A DNA stretch of 64,000 nucleotides from Sphingomonas sp. PR090111-T3T-6A (GCF_000383095.1 NZ_AORL01000013.1:99952-163951), one strand, 5' to 3'. Positions 1-10,494 are shown, counted from the stretch's first letter. Translations and numbers: made by a program. Notes: generated by a model from the letters alone, not told the origin.

Positions 1-1338
1 CTCCGAGCAGCAGTGGAGATAGGCGCGGTTGGGGTCGAAGGTCGGCAGCAGGCCCGACATGGTGGGCACGCTGCCGGGGTTGAGATTGAAGGTCGGGTTC
101 ACGCCAGGATTGGTCTCGCCCACCACGTCGAAGATCGAGTCCACGCGATTGCGCGCGCGGGAGTGCGAGAGGTCGGTGACGATCGTGGTGCGATCGGTCG
201 GCGTCCAGTGGGCGTTGAGGCCGATCTGGTAGGTGTGGGTGTTCTCCGGGCCGGTCGACAGGATGTTGTCGGTCTTCAGGCCGCCGTCTGCCTTGCGGAC
301 GAAGTTGGTGACGGTGCCGTTGGGATTGACCATCGCGTCCTGGATGTCGCCTGGATCGGTGTACCAGCCGACCTGGTTGGTGGTCGAATGGATCTTGAGC
401 TGGGTGTAGAGGCCGTCGAGCTGGATCTTCAGCTTGTCCGAAGCGACCCAGTCGATCGCCAGCGTGCCGCCGATGCGCTCGCGCCGGTTGTCGGTGGAGG
501 TGAAGTTCAGCGTGCGGGGCAGATAGGCGTTCACGCCCGCACCGGCGGTGATGCCGTGCAGATGATCCGGCGAGAGCCAGGGCGTGCCGTCCGAATTCTG
601 GGTCGGCTGGGAAATCCAGCCGCTGGTGTCGACGTCCGTGAAGCGGCTGTCGCGCTTGTCATAGTCGACGCTGGCGAGGATGCCGAAGGTGTTGTCGTCG
701 TTGGTGTCGCTGATCAGCGCCGAGCCGACCGGCGTGCCTTTGTTGCGCGTGCTGTCGAACTTGCCCGACAGGCTGGCCGAGGCGTGGAAGCCCGGATGGT
801 CGAGCGGACGCGCGGTGCGCAGGTTGACGGTCGATCCGATGCCGCCGTCCTGCTGGTCCGCCGTGGACGACTTGTAGACGTCGGCGCCGCTGATGAGTTC
901 GGAAGGCAGGATGTCGAAGCTGAACTCGCGGCCCGGATTCTCGGTGGCGAGCAGGCGGTTGTTGAGCAGCACCGTGTTGAACTGCGGGCCGAAGCCGCGG
1001 ACGGTGATGGTGTGGCCTTCGCCGCCCGAACGGTCGATCGAGACGCCGGGGACGTGCTGGAGCGATTCCGCGACGTTCTGATCCGGGAACTTGCCGATAT
1101 CCTCGGCCGAGATCGAATCGACGATGCCGATCGTGTTCCTCTTGACGTCCAGCGCGCGGTTAAGGCTGGCGCGCGTGCCGGTGACGATGATGTCCTGCGA
1201 GACGCCCGCGTCCTGCGACGCTACGGTGGCGGCCGGTGCGTTGTCCTCCGCGAAAGCGGCCGCGGGCAGCATCAGCGCGGCGACGCTCGCGCTGCCAAGA
1301 AGGAGCATAGGCGCGCGACGACAGGTAATCCCCTTCAT
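1..1338 (-). CDS. TonB-dependent receptor, N-terminal part (runs off left edge)
   Basis: Outer-membrane TonB-dependent transporter, probably for an oligosaccharide. The visible 446 codons start at ATG 1338 behind a GAGAGGA Shine-Dalgarno. They encode a signal peptide (MKGITCRRAPMLLLGSASVA, cleaved after AFA), a TonB-box-like stretch (DIIVTGTRASL) and a plug domain (KFPDQNVAESLQHVPGVSID, then VRGFGPQFNTVLLNNR). The KFPDQN/NVAESL wording is typical of the large TIGR01782 family found in Caulobacter, Xanthomonas and sphingomonads. Most of the beta-barrel lies beyond the window. It diverges from an alpha-galactosidase gene, so an alpha-galactoside substrate is likely; that is an inference from context. 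Confidence 0.9.
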   Translation of the reverse strand, partial: MKGITCRRAPMLLLGSASVAALMLPAAAFAEDNAPAATVASQDAGVSQDIIVTGTRASLNRALDVKRNTIGIVDSISAEDIGKFPDQNVAESLQHVPGVSIDRSGGEGHTITVRGFGPQFNTVLLNNRLLATENPGREFSFDILPSELISGADVYKSSTADQQDGGIGSTVNLRTARPLDHPGFHASASLSGKFDSTRNKGTPVGSALISDTNDDNTFGILASVDYDKRDSRFTDVDTSGWISQPTQNSDGTPWLSPDHLHGITAGAGVNAYLPRTLNFTSTDNRRERIGGTLAIDWVASDKLKIQLDGLYTQLKIHSTTNQVGWYTDPGDIQDAMVNPNGTVTNFVRKADGGLKTDNILSTGPENTHTYQIGLNAHWTPTDRTTIVTDLSHSRARNRVDSIFDVVGETNPGVNPTFNLNPGSVPTMSGLLPTFDPNRAYLHCCSE

Positions 1339-1393
1339 TCTCAATCCTCTCTGAATGGCCGGATCTTATTTGAGGTCCGTTTCTTCACATATA

Positions 1394-1410
1394 AGTATGA
1401 CATATATACT
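1394..1410. promoter_or_regulatory. Operator-like inverted repeat between receptor and alpha-galactosidase
   Basis: AGTAT-N7-ATACT lies in the AT-rich part of the divergent intergenic region (1339-1505), centrally placed to control both genes. Two-fold symmetry and position suggest a regulator site, for example for a GntR- or LacI-type sugar regulator. No such regulator is encoded nearby, so the assignment is tentative. Confidence 0.35.
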
Positions 1411-1505
1411 CTGGTGTCCAGCGCATTTGTCGCTATCGTGACGGGCGGTCGGAACAAGCGGCCCAAGGGCACGCAGAGGCGGGCATCGAAGAGAGGATGA
1501 GAAGC

Positions 1506-3722
1506 ATGGGGCAGCGGCGTTGGCGGGGGAATATCGCGGTTGGCGGGGCGCTTTTGGGCGCCGTTTCGCTGGGGCTTCCGGCACAGGCGAAGGTGAGCGT
1601 CGATACGTCCGCGCGGCTGTTCCGGCTGGACGGCGGAAACAGCAGCTATGCCTTCGGCGTCACCAAGGACGGTCTTCTCAAGGCGCTCTACTGGGGGCCG
1701 CGCCTCGCCGATTCGGACCGGTTGGAGGCGAGGTCGCCGCATGAGCTTTCGAGCGTCGATCCCTCATCCTCGATCGACGCGCAGGAATATCCGGGCTGGG
1801 GCGGGGGGCTCTATACCGAGCCCGCGCTGAAGGTCGCTTATCCGGATGGCGTGCGCGATGTCGTGCTCCATTATGTCTCCGCGCGGGCGGAGGGCGATGC
1901 GATCCTCGTCGAGATGGCGGACATCGCGCGGCCGCTCCACGTCACGCTGCGCTACACCATCGACGAGGCGACGGGCATCGTCGGCCGCTCGGCGGTGATC
2001 CGCAATGCGGGCAAGGTGCCGGTCCGCATCGATCAGGCCTCGTCGGCGGCCTGGTCGCTGCCGGTGGGAGACGATTATCGCCTCCATTATCTCACCGGCC
2101 GCTGGGCGTCCGAATGGACGTTGCAGGAGCGGCCGGTGACGGCGGGCTCCACCGTCATCGAGAGCCGCCGGGGCTCGACCAGCCATCAGGCCAATCCGTG
2201 GTTCGCGATCGACCGTGCGGGCCTCTCCACCGAGGAGAACGGCCCCGTCTGGTTCGGCGCGCTGGCGTGGAGCGGATCGTGGCGGATCAGCGTGGACCGC
2301 GATCCGATCGGCGACGTGCGCGTGGTCGGCGGCTTCAACCCGTTCGACTTCGCCTATCGCCTGAAGCCCGGCGCATCGCTGGAGACGCCGGTGTTCTACG
2401 CGGGCTATTCGGATCATGGCATGGGCGGCGCCTCGCGCCTCATGCACCGCTTCCAGATCGCCAAGATCCTGCCCGAGGGGCCGACGCCGAAGCTCCGCCC
2501 CGTGCTCTACAATAGCTGGGAGGCGACCGAGTTCGCCGTCGACGAGAAGGGCCAGATGGCGCTCGCCGAGAAGGCCGCGAAGATCGGCGTCGAGCGCTTC
2601 GTGATGGACGACGGCTGGTTCGGCGCGCGCAACAGCGATCATGCGGGGCTCGGCGACTGGACGGTCAATCGCACCAAATTCCCCAACGGGTTGAAGCCGC
2701 TGATCGACAAGGTTCATTCGCTCGGCATGGAGTTCGGCCTGTGGGTCGAGCCCGAGATGGTAAACCCGGACAGCGATCTCTATCGCAAGCATCCCGACTG
2801 GGTGATCTCGATGCCCGGCCGCCCGCGCACCGAGCAACGCAACCAGCTCGTGCTCAACCTCGCCCGGCAGGATGTGCGCGACTATGTGCTGAAGGCCGTA
2901 GACGATCTGGTCAGCCAGAACGACATCGCCTTCCTGAAGTGGGATCATAACCGCAACTGGTCCGAGCCCGGCTGGCCGGGCGTCGATCCGCAGGATCAGC
3001 AGCAGCTTTATGTCACTTATGTCCGCAACCTCTACGGCATCTTCGCGGAGCTGCGGAAACGGCATCCCAAGCTGGAGATCGAGAGCTGCTCGGGCGGCGG
3101 CGGCCGGGTCGATCTCGGCATCATGGGGCTGACCGACGAGGTCTGGCCGTCGGACAACACCGATCCCTATGACCGGCTGACCATCCAGGACGGCTTCACC
3201 CACGCCTATGCGCCGGCGGTGATGATGGCCTGGGTGACGGACAGCCCCAACTGGGTGAACAACCGCAGCACCTCGCTCAAATATCGCTTCCTGTCCTCGA
3301 TGCAGGGCGGGCTCGGCATCGGCGCCAACCTCAACAAATGGGCGGATGGCGATTTCGCGGAGGCGGCCAAGCTGGTCGCAGCCTACAAGCAGGTGCGCCA
3401 GACGGTGCAGCAGGGCGATCTCTATCGCCTGATCGGCCCGGAGAACGGATCGGAGCGTTCGGCCACCTTCTCCGTTTCGCGCGACAAGCGGCAGGCGGTG
3501 CTGTTCGCCTTCCTCCATTCGAGCACCAAGATCGACGTGCTGCCCAGGATCCATGTCGCGGGGCTGGACCCCGAGCGGCGCTACCGCGTCCGCCCGATCG
3601 ACGCGGCGGCTTCGGCGGACGATCCCGTCCAGAGCGGCGCCTACTGGATGAGCGCGGGCATCGACGTGCCGATGAAGGGCGATTTCCAGGCCGAAGGGAG
3701 GGTCTTCGAGGCGGTCGACTGA
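1506..3722 (+). CDS. Alpha-galactosidase, GH36 family, exported
   Basis: Hydrolyses terminal alpha-1,6-galactose from melibiose, raffinose or galactomannan fragments. The 738-residue length is normal for GH36. The catalytic nucleophile Asp is at about residue 480 in KWDHNR and the acid/base Asp at about 550 in WPSDNTDPYDR. The family motifs MDDGWFG and GLWVEPEMVNPDS are present. ATG 1506 is preferred over ATG 1497 because GAGAGG sits nine bases before it, whereas it abuts 1497. The N-terminus looks like a signal peptide ending LPAQA, so the enzyme is probably periplasmic, matching uptake by the divergent TonB receptor. Confidence 0.93.
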   Translation: MGQRRWRGNIAVGGALLGAVSLGLPAQAKVSVDTSARLFRLDGGNSSYAFGVTKDGLLKALYWGPRLADSDRLEARSPHELSSVDPSSSIDAQEYPGWGGGLYTEPALKVAYPDGVRDVVLHYVSARAEGDAILVEMADIARPLHVTLRYTIDEATGIVGRSAVIRNAGKVPVRIDQASSAAWSLPVGDDYRLHYLTGRWASEWTLQERPVTAGSTVIESRRGSTSHQANPWFAIDRAGLSTEENGPVWFGALAWSGSWRISVDRDPIGDVRVVGGFNPFDFAYRLKPGASLETPVFYAGYSDHGMGGASRLMHRFQIAKILPEGPTPKLRPVLYNSWEATEFAVDEKGQMALAEKAAKIGVERFVMDDGWFGARNSDHAGLGDWTVNRTKFPNGLKPLIDKVHSLGMEFGLWVEPEMVNPDSDLYRKHPDWVISMPGRPRTEQRNQLVLNLARQDVRDYVLKAVDDLVSQNDIAFLKWDHNRNWSEPGWPGVDPQDQQQLYVTYVRNLYGIFAELRKRHPKLEIESCSGGGGRVDLGIMGLTDEVWPSDNTDPYDRLTIQDGFTHAYAPAVMMAWVTDSPNWVNNRSTSLKYRFLSSMQGGLGIGANLNKWADGDFAEAAKLVAAYKQVRQTVQQGDLYRLIGPENGSERSATFSVSRDKRQAVLFAFLHSSTKIDVLPRIHVAGLDPERRYRVRPIDAAASADDPVQSGAYWMSAGIDVPMKGDFQAEGRVFEAVD

Positions 3723-3794
3723 GGCCCGGCGCCGGGCTTCAAATCCGGCGGACTTTTCTCCATCATGCGCCCTCCCTCTTGGATGGAGTGGCGC

Positions 3795-4880
3795 ATGAGG
3801 AGTGTCCGGGGCCGGGGCCTTGTTCTGGCGGTCACGCTGGGCTCGCTGATCCTCGCCGGTTGCGTCCATCGCAAGCATACGCCGCCGTCGCGCGTCTATT
3901 ATCGCGGGCCGGCGAGCGATCATTTCGACGGCCAGCGCTTCTTCAATCCCGATGGCGATTCCGGCACGGGCGGCACGCGCAACTATCACGCCTCCGATTT
4001 CGTCCGCATCGCCACGGGGCGTACGCACAAGCCCTTTTGGCCCAAGGTGTCCGTGCATCAGACGGTGCCGCCGAGACGCGTCGAGGGCATGGCGATGCGC
4101 GTCACCTGGGTCGGTCACGCGACGACGCTGCTCCAGACGCAGGGGCTCAACATCCTGATGGACCCGGTGTGGGCGTGGCGGGATTCGCCGGTGCAGCTCG
4201 TCGGGCCCAAGCGTGTGAGCAGGCCCGGTGTGCGGCTCAGCGACCTGCCGCCGATCGACCTGATCCTCATCAGCCACAATCATTACGACCATCTCGACAT
4301 GCACGCGCTCGGCTATCTGGCGCGGCGCGACCATCCGACGATCCTGACCGGCCTCGGCAACGACAGGCTGATCGCGGAGCATCATATCGAGGCCAAGGCC
4401 GGCGACTGGGGCGCGAGCTTCCCCATCCGCCCCGGCATCACGGTGACGCTCACCCGCGCGCACCACTGGAGCGCGCGCTGGATCGACGACATGGACCGCG
4501 CGCTGTGGGTCGGCTTCCGCATCGGGCTGCCGGGCGGCGACGTCTATTATGCCGGCGACAGCGGGCCGGGCGACATGCGCTGGGCGGCCGAGGCGAAGGG
4601 CGCGGCGCCGATCCGCTTCGCGCTGCTGCCGATCGCGCCCTATCACATGACCGGCAGCCAGACCGGCAACCACATCATGCCCGAGCAGGCGGTGACCGTC
4701 TTCCGGCAGCTCGGCGCCGCTTATGCGCTGGGCGTTCACTGGGGGACGTTCGAGCTGGGCACCGAGCCGATCAACGATCCGCCCAAACGGCTGGGCGAGA
4801 CGCTCGCCGCCGAACGCATCGACCCCGCCCGCTTCCGCACGCTCGATGCCGGACAGGATTGGCTGATCCCCGAATTGTAG
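3795..4880 (+). CDS. Metallo-beta-lactamase-fold hydrolase, lipoprotein (NAPE-PLD/UlaG-like)
   Basis: Metal-dependent hydrolase of the MBL fold, about 361 residues. The zinc motif HNHYDH is at residues 161-166, with the fold's WVGHAT strand before it and YAGDSG and LGVHWGTFE further on. The pattern resembles NAPE-PLD-type proteins, but the substrate cannot be read from sequence. ATG 3795 has GGAG at a good distance; ATGs at 3765 and 3783 are upstream alternatives. The N-terminus is a lipoprotein signal with LAGC, so the enzyme should be membrane-anchored on the periplasmic side. It follows the alpha-galactosidase by about 70 bases, with no clear functional link. Confidence 0.85.
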   Translation: MRSVRGRGLVLAVTLGSLILAGCVHRKHTPPSRVYYRGPASDHFDGQRFFNPDGDSGTGGTRNYHASDFVRIATGRTHKPFWPKVSVHQTVPPRRVEGMAMRVTWVGHATTLLQTQGLNILMDPVWAWRDSPVQLVGPKRVSRPGVRLSDLPPIDLILISHNHYDHLDMHALGYLARRDHPTILTGLGNDRLIAEHHIEAKAGDWGASFPIRPGITVTLTRAHHWSARWIDDMDRALWVGFRIGLPGGDVYYAGDSGPGDMRWAAEAKGAAPIRFALLPIAPYHMTGSQTGNHIMPEQAVTVFRQLGAAYALGVHWGTFELGTEPINDPPKRLGETLAAERIDPARFRTLDAGQDWLIPEL

Positions 4881-4914
4881 GGGTCGCGCCAACGTATATG
4901 TCTATATTGTATGG

Positions 4915-4930
4915 ATCGTCTACAGACGAT
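4915..4930. promoter_or_regulatory. 16-bp palindrome upstream of cyo operon
   Basis: ATCGTCT-AC-AGACGAT is a perfect inverted repeat with seven-base arms in the 260-base gap before cyoA. Its compactness suggests a dimeric repressor or activator site rather than an RNA terminator. Which protein binds is unknown. Confidence 0.35.
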
Positions 4931-5140
4931 GAGTGAGAAATTCGCCCTGATTCCGTGATTTTGTAGGGCGATTGCAATCGGCGTCTGGTCCTGATGTCGG
5001 GATTGCATCCAGACAATTATTGCAAATGTATGCTTGCATGGATAACGGCCCATGCAAAGGGCATCGCCCTCCCGTCGATTCGGCTTGTGGCGGCCCGGAG
5101 ATGGGGGCGGCCATGTCGAATGCATCGAAGGATTGCCGTG

Positions 5141-6058
5141 GTGACATTCAAGACATCAGCCCGCGCGCGTCATGCGTGGCGCAAGCTGGCGCCGCTCGCC
5201 CTGCTGGCGCTGGGTGGCTGCAATTTCGAGCTGTTCAATCCGCAGGGCGCGATCGGCGAGCAGGAGAAGTCGCTGATCCTGATCGCGACCGGGCTGATGC
5301 TGCTGGTCGTGATCCCGGTGATCATCCTGACTTTGGTCTTCGCGTGGCACTATCGCGCGTCCAACACCCGCGCGAACTATCAGCCGAAATGGCATCACTC
5401 GACGGCGATCGAGTTGGTGGTCTGGTCGATTCCGTGCATGATCGTCGCCTTCCTCGGCGTGCTGATCTGGCGGACGTCCCACACGCTCGATCCCTATAAG
5501 CCGCTGGAATCCAGGGCCACGCCGATCAAGGTCGAGGTGGTGGCGCTCGATTGGAAGTGGCTGTTCATCTATCCCGATTACGGCGTCGCCTCGGTCAACC
5601 GGCTGGCGATCCCGGCGGGCCATCCGATCGATTTCAAGCTCACCTCGCAATCGATGATGAACAGCTTCTTCATCCCGGAGCTGGGCAGCCAGATCTACGC
5701 CATGGCGGGGATGCAGACGCAGCTCCACCTGATCGCCAACCGTCCGGGCACCTATCGCGGCCTGTCTTCTGCGTTCAGCGGCCCCGGCTTCTCGGACATG
5801 CATTTCGACACGATCGCCACCGATGAGCGCGGCTTCCAGCAATGGGTGAGCCAGGCCTCCGCTTCGCCGCTGACGCTCGACAAGACGACCTACACCACGC
5901 TCGCCAAGCCGAGCGAGAAGGACCCGGTCCGCATCTACGGCCGCGTCTCGCCGGGGCTCTTCGACGGGATCGTCAACCAGTACATGGCCGCCCCGAACCA
6001 CGGGACGATGCCGATGAAGACCATGGCCATGCGCCACGACGCCACGGCCTCGGAGTAA
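5141..6058 (+). CDS. cyoA: Cytochrome o ubiquinol oxidase subunit II
   Basis: Subunit II of the bo3-type quinol oxidase, which passes electrons from ubiquinol to oxygen and pumps protons in the inner membrane. The lipobox ALGGC puts the lipidated Cys at residue 27. Two membrane helices follow ([20 protein letters not shown] and a segment with [16 protein letters not shown]), then the cupredoxin domain with [13 protein letters not shown]. The CuA Cys ligands are absent, as expected for a quinol rather than cytochrome c oxidase. GTG 5141 is chosen because AAGGA lies eight bases upstream; ATG 5120 is an alternative. First gene of cyoABCD. Confidence 0.92.
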   Translation: MTFKTSARARHAWRKLAPLALLALGGCNFELFNPQGAIGEQEKSLILIATGLMLLVVIPVIILTLVFAWHYRASNTRANYQPKWHHSTAIELVVWSIPCMIVAFLGVLIWRTSHTLDPYKPLESRATPIKVEVVALDWKWLFIYPDYGVASVNRLAIPAGHPIDFKLTSQSMMNSFFIPELGSQIYAMAGMQTQLHLIANRPGTYRGLSSAFSGPGFSDMHFDTIATDERGFQQWVSQASASPLTLDKTTYTTLAKPSEKDPVRIYGRVSPGLFDGIVNQYMAAPNHGTMPMKTMAMRHDATASE

Positions 6059-6065
6059 AGATCAC

Positions 6066-8042
6066 ATGCTCGGAAAACTCACGCTCGATGCGGTCCCGTG
6101 GCACGAGCCCATCATCATGGGCACGGGCGCGGTGGTCGCGCTCGGTGGGCTGGCGGTGCTGGCCGCGCTCACATATTTCCGCCTGTGGGGGCCGCTGTGG
6201 CGGGACTGGATCACGTCGGTCGATCATAAGAAGATCGGCGTGATGTACATCGTCCTCGCGATCGTGATGCTGCTGCGCGGCTTTGCGGACGCGATCATGA
6301 TGCGCCTGCAACAGGCCTTCGCCGCCAACGACGCTGCCGGCTTCCTGCCGCCGCATCATTACGACCAGATCTTCACGGCGCACGGCGTCATCATGATCTT
6401 CTTCGTGGCGACGCCGCTGATCCTCGGGCTGATGAACGTGATCGTGCCGCTCCAGATCGGCGCGCGCGACGTGGCCTTCCCCTTCGTCAACTCGCTGAGC
6501 TTCTGGCTCTCCGCGTTCGGGGCGGTGCTGGTGATGGCGTCGATGTGGATCGGCGACTTCGCGGCGACCGGCTGGGTGGCCTATCCGCCGCTCTCCGAGC
6601 TGGGATACAGCCCGACCACGGGTGTCGATTATTATATCTGGTCGCTCCAGATATCGGGCCTCGGCACGACGCTGACCGGCATCAACTTCATCGTGACGAT
6701 CCTCAGGATGCGGACGCCCGGCATGAAGCTGATGCAGATGCCGGTGTTCACCTGGACGGCGCTCATCACCAACATCCTGATCGTCGGCGTCTTCCCGGTG
6801 CTGACCGCCACGCTCGCGCTGCTGACGGCGGACCGTTATCTCGGCATGCATTTCTTCACCAACGAGCTTGGTGGGAATGCGATGATGTACATCAACCTCA
6901 TCTGGGTCTGGGGCCACCCGGAGGTGTATATCCTGATCCTGCCGGCGTTCGGCGCCTTCTCGGAGATCGTCGCCACCTTCTCGGGCAAGCCGCTGTTCGG
7001 CTACAAGTCGATGGTCTATGCCACTTCGTCGATCGGCGTGCTGAGCTTCTTCGTGTGGCTGCACCACTTCTTCACGATGGGATCGGGTGCGAACGTCAAC
7101 GCCTTCTTCGGCATCATGACGAGCATCATCTCGATCCCGACCGGCGTGAAGCTGTTCAACTGGCTGTTCACGATGTTCCGCGGCCGCATCCGCTATCACA
7201 GCTCGGTGCTGTGGACGATCGGCTTCATGGTCACCTTTGCCGTGGGTGGCATGACCGGCGTGCTGCTGGCGGTGCCGGGCGCGGACTTCGTGCTGCACAA
7301 CTCGCTGTTCCTCGTCGCCCACTTCCACAACGTCATCATCGGCGGCGTGGTGTTCGGCTGCCTCGCGGGCATCAGCTTCTGGTTCCCCAAGGTGTTCGGC
7401 TTCACCCTCAACGAGTTCTGGGGGAAGGTGTCCTTCTGGTGCTGGCTCGTCGGCTACTGGCTGGCGTTCACGCCGCTCTATCTGCTCGGCTTCAAGGGCA
7501 TGACGCGGCGCATGAACCATTATGACCATGCCGACTGGCATCCCTATCTGATCGTCGCGCTGATCGGCGCGGTCATCATCGGGATGGGCATCCTGTCGCT
7601 GCTGATCCAGTTCGCCGTCAGCATCCGCGACCGCGAGCAGAATCGCGACCTGACGGGCGATCCGTGGGATGCGCGCAGCCTCGAATGGGGGACGGCCTCG
7701 CCCGCGCCCTTCTACAACTTCGCGGTGCTGCCCAAGATCAGCTCGGTCGAGCAGCATTGGGCGGACAAGGAGAGCGGCCGCAACCTCATCCAGCCGACCC
7801 ATTATGAGGACATCCACATGCCGAAGAACACCGGCACGGGCTTCATCATCTCGGTGTTCGGCTTCGTGCTGTGCTTCGCGATGGTGTGGCACATGTGGGC
7901 GATCGCCGGGATCAGCCTGCTGGGCGTGATCGGCACCTTCCTGTTCCGCGCCTATGACCGCGATGTCGATTACTGGGTGCCCGCCGCCCAGGTCGAGGCG
8001 ATCGAGCGCGCGCGCTACGCCCTCCTGAAGAAGGCCGCCTGA
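6066..8042 (+). CDS. cyoB: Cytochrome o ubiquinol oxidase subunit I
   Basis: Catalytic heme-copper subunit, 658 residues with about 15 membrane spans. The quinol-site residues Arg71, Asp75, His98 and Gln101 are present at the same numbers as in E. coli CyoB (LLRGFAD, HHYDQ). The heme ligand His106 follows. The CuB/heme o3 site is present: GHPEVY with the His-Tyr pair, the HH pair in WLHHFFTMG, and AHFHNV. This identifies a proton-pumping quinol oxidase. The gene begins seven bases after cyoA and is followed one base later by cyoC, so the operon is tight. Confidence 0.97.
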   Translation: MLGKLTLDAVPWHEPIIMGTGAVVALGGLAVLAALTYFRLWGPLWRDWITSVDHKKIGVMYIVLAIVMLLRGFADAIMMRLQQAFAANDAAGFLPPHHYDQIFTAHGVIMIFFVATPLILGLMNVIVPLQIGARDVAFPFVNSLSFWLSAFGAVLVMASMWIGDFAATGWVAYPPLSELGYSPTTGVDYYIWSLQISGLGTTLTGINFIVTILRMRTPGMKLMQMPVFTWTALITNILIVGVFPVLTATLALLTADRYLGMHFFTNELGGNAMMYINLIWVWGHPEVYILILPAFGAFSEIVATFSGKPLFGYKSMVYATSSIGVLSFFVWLHHFFTMGSGANVNAFFGIMTSIISIPTGVKLFNWLFTMFRGRIRYHSSVLWTIGFMVTFAVGGMTGVLLAVPGADFVLHNSLFLVAHFHNVIIGGVVFGCLAGISFWFPKVFGFTLNEFWGKVSFWCWLVGYWLAFTPLYLLGFKGMTRRMNHYDHADWHPYLIVALIGAVIIGMGILSLLIQFAVSIRDREQNRDLTGDPWDARSLEWGTASPAPFYNFAVLPKISSVEQHWADKESGRNLIQPTHYEDIHMPKNTGTGFIISVFGFVLCFAMVWHMWAIAGISLLGVIGTFLFRAYDRDVDYWVPAAQVEAIERARYALLKKAA

Positions 8043-8043
8043 C

Positions 8044-8658
8044 ATGAGCAGCCCGGTAACCACCATCGACGCGGGCCATGGCGATCACGGCCATGGCCAT
8101 GACGCCGGGGGCAACACCGTCCTCGGCTTCTGGATCTACCTGATGAGTGATTGCCTCATCTTCGCGATCCTGTTCGCCACCTTCGGCGTGCTGGCGTCCA
8201 GCTATGCCGGCGGCCCGACTGGCCAGGAGTTGTTCGACCTGCCCTATGTGGCCGGCGAGACGCTGATCCTGCTGGTCAGCAGCTTCACCTTCGGCGTGGC
8301 GATGCTGAACGTGGCGGCGCGCAAGACGGAGAATGTCATCAGTTGGCTGCTGGTGACCTTCCTGCTCGGCACCGGCTTCATCTGGATGGAGCTGCGCGAG
8401 TTCACCCACCTGATCGCGGAGCACGCCGGGCCGGATCGCAGCGCCTTCCTGTCCGCCTATTTCACGCTGGTCGGCACGCATGGACTGCACGTCACGATGG
8501 GCCTTCTGTGGCTGGTGACGATGATGCATCAGGTCGCGCGTTACGGGTTGGACGGCATCGTCCGCCGTCGCCTCGCCTGCCTCAGCCTGTTCTGGCACTT
8601 CCTCGATCTGGTGTGGATCTGCGTCTTCACCTTCGTCTATCTGCGCGGGGTATTGTGA
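8044..8658 (+). CDS. cyoC: Cytochrome o ubiquinol oxidase subunit III
   Basis: Membrane subunit III of the bo3 oxidase, 204 residues, the usual length, with five predicted helices. The family signatures FWIYLMSDC near the N-terminus, GTHGLHVT and WHFLDLVWI near the C-terminus are present. The N-terminus carries a His/Gly-rich stretch ([12 protein letters not shown]) that is longer than in E. coli. It starts one base after the cyoB stop, and its stop overlaps the cyoD start. Confidence 0.95.
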   Translation: MSSPVTTIDAGHGDHGHGHDAGGNTVLGFWIYLMSDCLIFAILFATFGVLASSYAGGPTGQELFDLPYVAGETLILLVSSFTFGVAMLNVAARKTENVISWLLVTFLLGTGFIWMELREFTHLIAEHAGPDRSAFLSAYFTLVGTHGLHVTMGLLWLVTMMHQVARYGLDGIVRRRLACLSLFWHFLDLVWICVFTFVYLRGVL

Positions 8659-9029
8659 TGTCGAACGCCCATACTCACGGCCATGCGGACGAGGGCGCGC
8701 ATGGCAGCCTGACCTCCTACACCATCGGCTTCCTGCTCTCGCTGGTGCTGACCGGTTTGTCCTTCGGGGCGGTGATGAGCGGGGCGGTGCCTCATGCGAT
8801 GATCCTGCCCACCATCGTGGGCCTCGCGGTGGTGCAGCTTCTGGTGCAGCTCGTGCTGTTCCTGCATCTCGGCAGCGCGCCTTCGCAGCGCAGCAACAGC
8901 GTGATCTTCCTGCTCACCGCCGCGCTGATCGCGATCCTCGTCGCGGGCTCGCTGTGGGTCATGCACAATGCGAACGAGAACATGATGCCGATGCAGATGT
9001 CCGCCGAGCACGCCATGGCGCGGGAGTGA
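8658..9029 (+). CDS. cyoD: Cytochrome o ubiquinol oxidase subunit IV
   Basis: Small subunit IV needed for assembly of the CuB centre, 123 residues with three membrane helices and the family stretch QLLVQLVLFLHLG. ATG 8658 shares its A with the TGA stop of cyoC, so translation is probably coupled. The N-terminus is His-rich (SNAHTHGHADEGAHG) and the C-terminus Met/His-rich, which might bind copper or heme; that is speculation. No cyoE (heme O synthase) follows; the next gene is a MocR-type regulator. Confidence 0.93.
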   Translation: MSNAHTHGHADEGAHGSLTSYTIGFLLSLVLTGLSFGAVMSGAVPHAMILPTIVGLAVVQLLVQLVLFLHLGSAPSQRSNSVIFLLTAALIAILVAGSLWVMHNANENMMPMQMSAEHAMARE

Positions 9030-9105
9030 CGCCCCGGACTTTGCGTGCCTCAGAATGGCGTGTTAGCCAGATTCCCATGCTGAAAAGCCCTGTGAGATAA
9101 CGGCC

Positions 9106-10494
9106 ATGTCATCCTGGCAACCGAGGCTCGTCGAGAATGCCCGGATGAAATATCTGGGCATCGTGGAGGCGCTGGAGGCGGACCTGCGCTCCGGGCGCGT
9201 GGCGCAGGGCGATCGCCTGCCCTCGCAACGCGCCATCGCCGAGGCGCTGAAGGTCGATCTCACCACCGTCACCCGAGCGTTCAACGAGGCGCGCCGGCGC
9301 GGGCTGGTTGACGCGCATGCCGGGCGCGGCACCTTCATCCGCGAGGATCTGGAGCAGGAGCCGGGCCGCTTCTTCGATGGCGCCCCCCGGCTCGATCTCA
9401 GCATGAACATCCCGCCCCAGCCGGTCGCGGCCCGGCTCGGCGCCTGCATCCCGGAGGGGATCGCCCAGCTCCTGTCGAGCCCGCGCGGGATGCTGCATCT
9501 CCATTATCAGGAAAGCACCGGAGCCGAGGCGGATCGCATGATGGCGGCCTCCTGGCTCAAGGCGCGGATGGAGGCGATGCCCGCCGGCCGCATCCTCGTG
9601 ACCGGCGGCGCGCAGAGCGCGCTGTTCGCCCTGTGCGAGACGCTGTTCCGTGCCGGCGACCGCATTGCGGCGGGCGCGCTCACCTATCCGGGGCTCAAGG
9701 CGATCGCGGCGCAGACCGGGCTGATCCTGACGCCGCTCGCGATGGACGCGGAGGGAATCATCCCCGATGCCTTCGAGGAGGCCTGCCGCGCCACGCCACC
9801 GCACGCGCTCTACGTCATCCCCGCGATCGACAACCCCACCACCGCGACCATGCCGGAGGAGCGGCGGCGGCGGCTCGTCGCCATCGCGCGGCGCTTCGGG
9901 GTGGCGATCATCGAGGACGATCCCTATTCGCCGCTGCTCGACCAGCAGATCCCGTCCTTCGCGGATATCGCGGGGGACATCACCTGGCATGTCGCGACGC
10001 TGTCCAAATGCGCGACGCCGGCGCTGCGCATCGCCTATGTCGTGGCGCCGGGCGGCGCGCAGGCGCTCAGGCTGGCGGGCGTACTGCGCGCGACCAACCT
10101 GATGGCTTCGCCGCTGATGGCGGCGCTCGCCTCGCAATGGATCGCCGACGACCGGCTGCGCGCGATCACCGCCGCCATCCGCTCCGAGAACCGCGAGCGG
10201 CAGAGGCTCGCCGCCGCCATCCTCGCCGGGCAGGACATGGCGGCCGATCCGCGCGGCCACCATCTCTGGCTGCGCCTGCCCGCGCACTGGCAGGCGGCGG
10301 ACTTCGCCGAACATGCCGACCGGCTGGGCGTCGGGATCGTGCCCAGCACGGCCTTCTCGGTGGGCCCGCCGCCGGTCGAGGCGGTGCGCGTCTCGCTCGG
10401 CGTCGCGCCGGACAGGGCCGCGCTGGAGGATGCGCTGACGGTGCTCTCCGGCCTGCTCGCCCAGCCCTCGCTCGGGGTGCGTGCGGTCGTCTAG
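9106..10494 (+). CDS. MocR/PdxR-family regulator (GntR HTH + aminotransferase-like domain)
   Basis: Transcription factor of 462 residues with an N-terminal GntR winged helix (about residues 15-80, with [17 protein letters not shown] and GRGTFI). It is joined to a class-I aminotransferase fold. The PLP-binding lysine is at residue 301 in [15 protein letters not shown], and IIEDDPY is the usual Asp-Asp motif. Such proteins sense PLP or an amino-acid adduct. The likely target is itself or a neighbour, but none is obviously vitamin-B6-related. Its stop codon overlaps the convergent flavin oxidoreductase gene within a shared CTAG. Confidence 0.9.
   Translation: MSSWQPRLVENARMKYLGIVEALEADLRSGRVAQGDRLPSQRAIAEALKVDLTTVTRAFNEARRRGLVDAHAGRGTFIREDLEQEPGRFFDGAPRLDLSMNIPPQPVAARLGACIPEGIAQLLSSPRGMLHLHYQESTGAEADRMMAASWLKARMEAMPAGRILVTGGAQSALFALCETLFRAGDRIAAGALTYPGLKAIAAQTGLILTPLAMDAEGIIPDAFEEACRATPPHALYVIPAIDNPTTATMPEERRRRLVAIARRFGVAIIEDDPYSPLLDQQIPSFADIAGDITWHVATLSKCATPALRIAYVVAPGGAQALRLAGVLRATNLMASPLMAALASQWIADDRLRAITAAIRSENRERQRLAAAILAGQDMAADPRGHHLWLRLPAHWQAADFAEHADRLGVGIVPSTAFSVGPPPVEAVRVSLGVAPDRAALEDALTVLSGLLAQPSLGVRAVV

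Noticed and set aside
13..1500. Long plus-strand frame of about 495 codons
   Set aside because: Antisense shadow of the TonB receptor gene; Val/Arg/Asp-rich without domains, while the minus strand gives a signal peptide, TonB box and plug.
1764..4892. Minus-strand frame of over 1000 codons
   Set aside because: Covers the alpha-galactosidase and MBL genes in antisense; His/Arg-rich low-complexity translation, typical of high-GC shadows.
5973..8066. Minus-strand frame of about 700 codons opposite cyoB
   Set aside because: Antisense of a clearly conserved oxidase gene; no recognisable domain.
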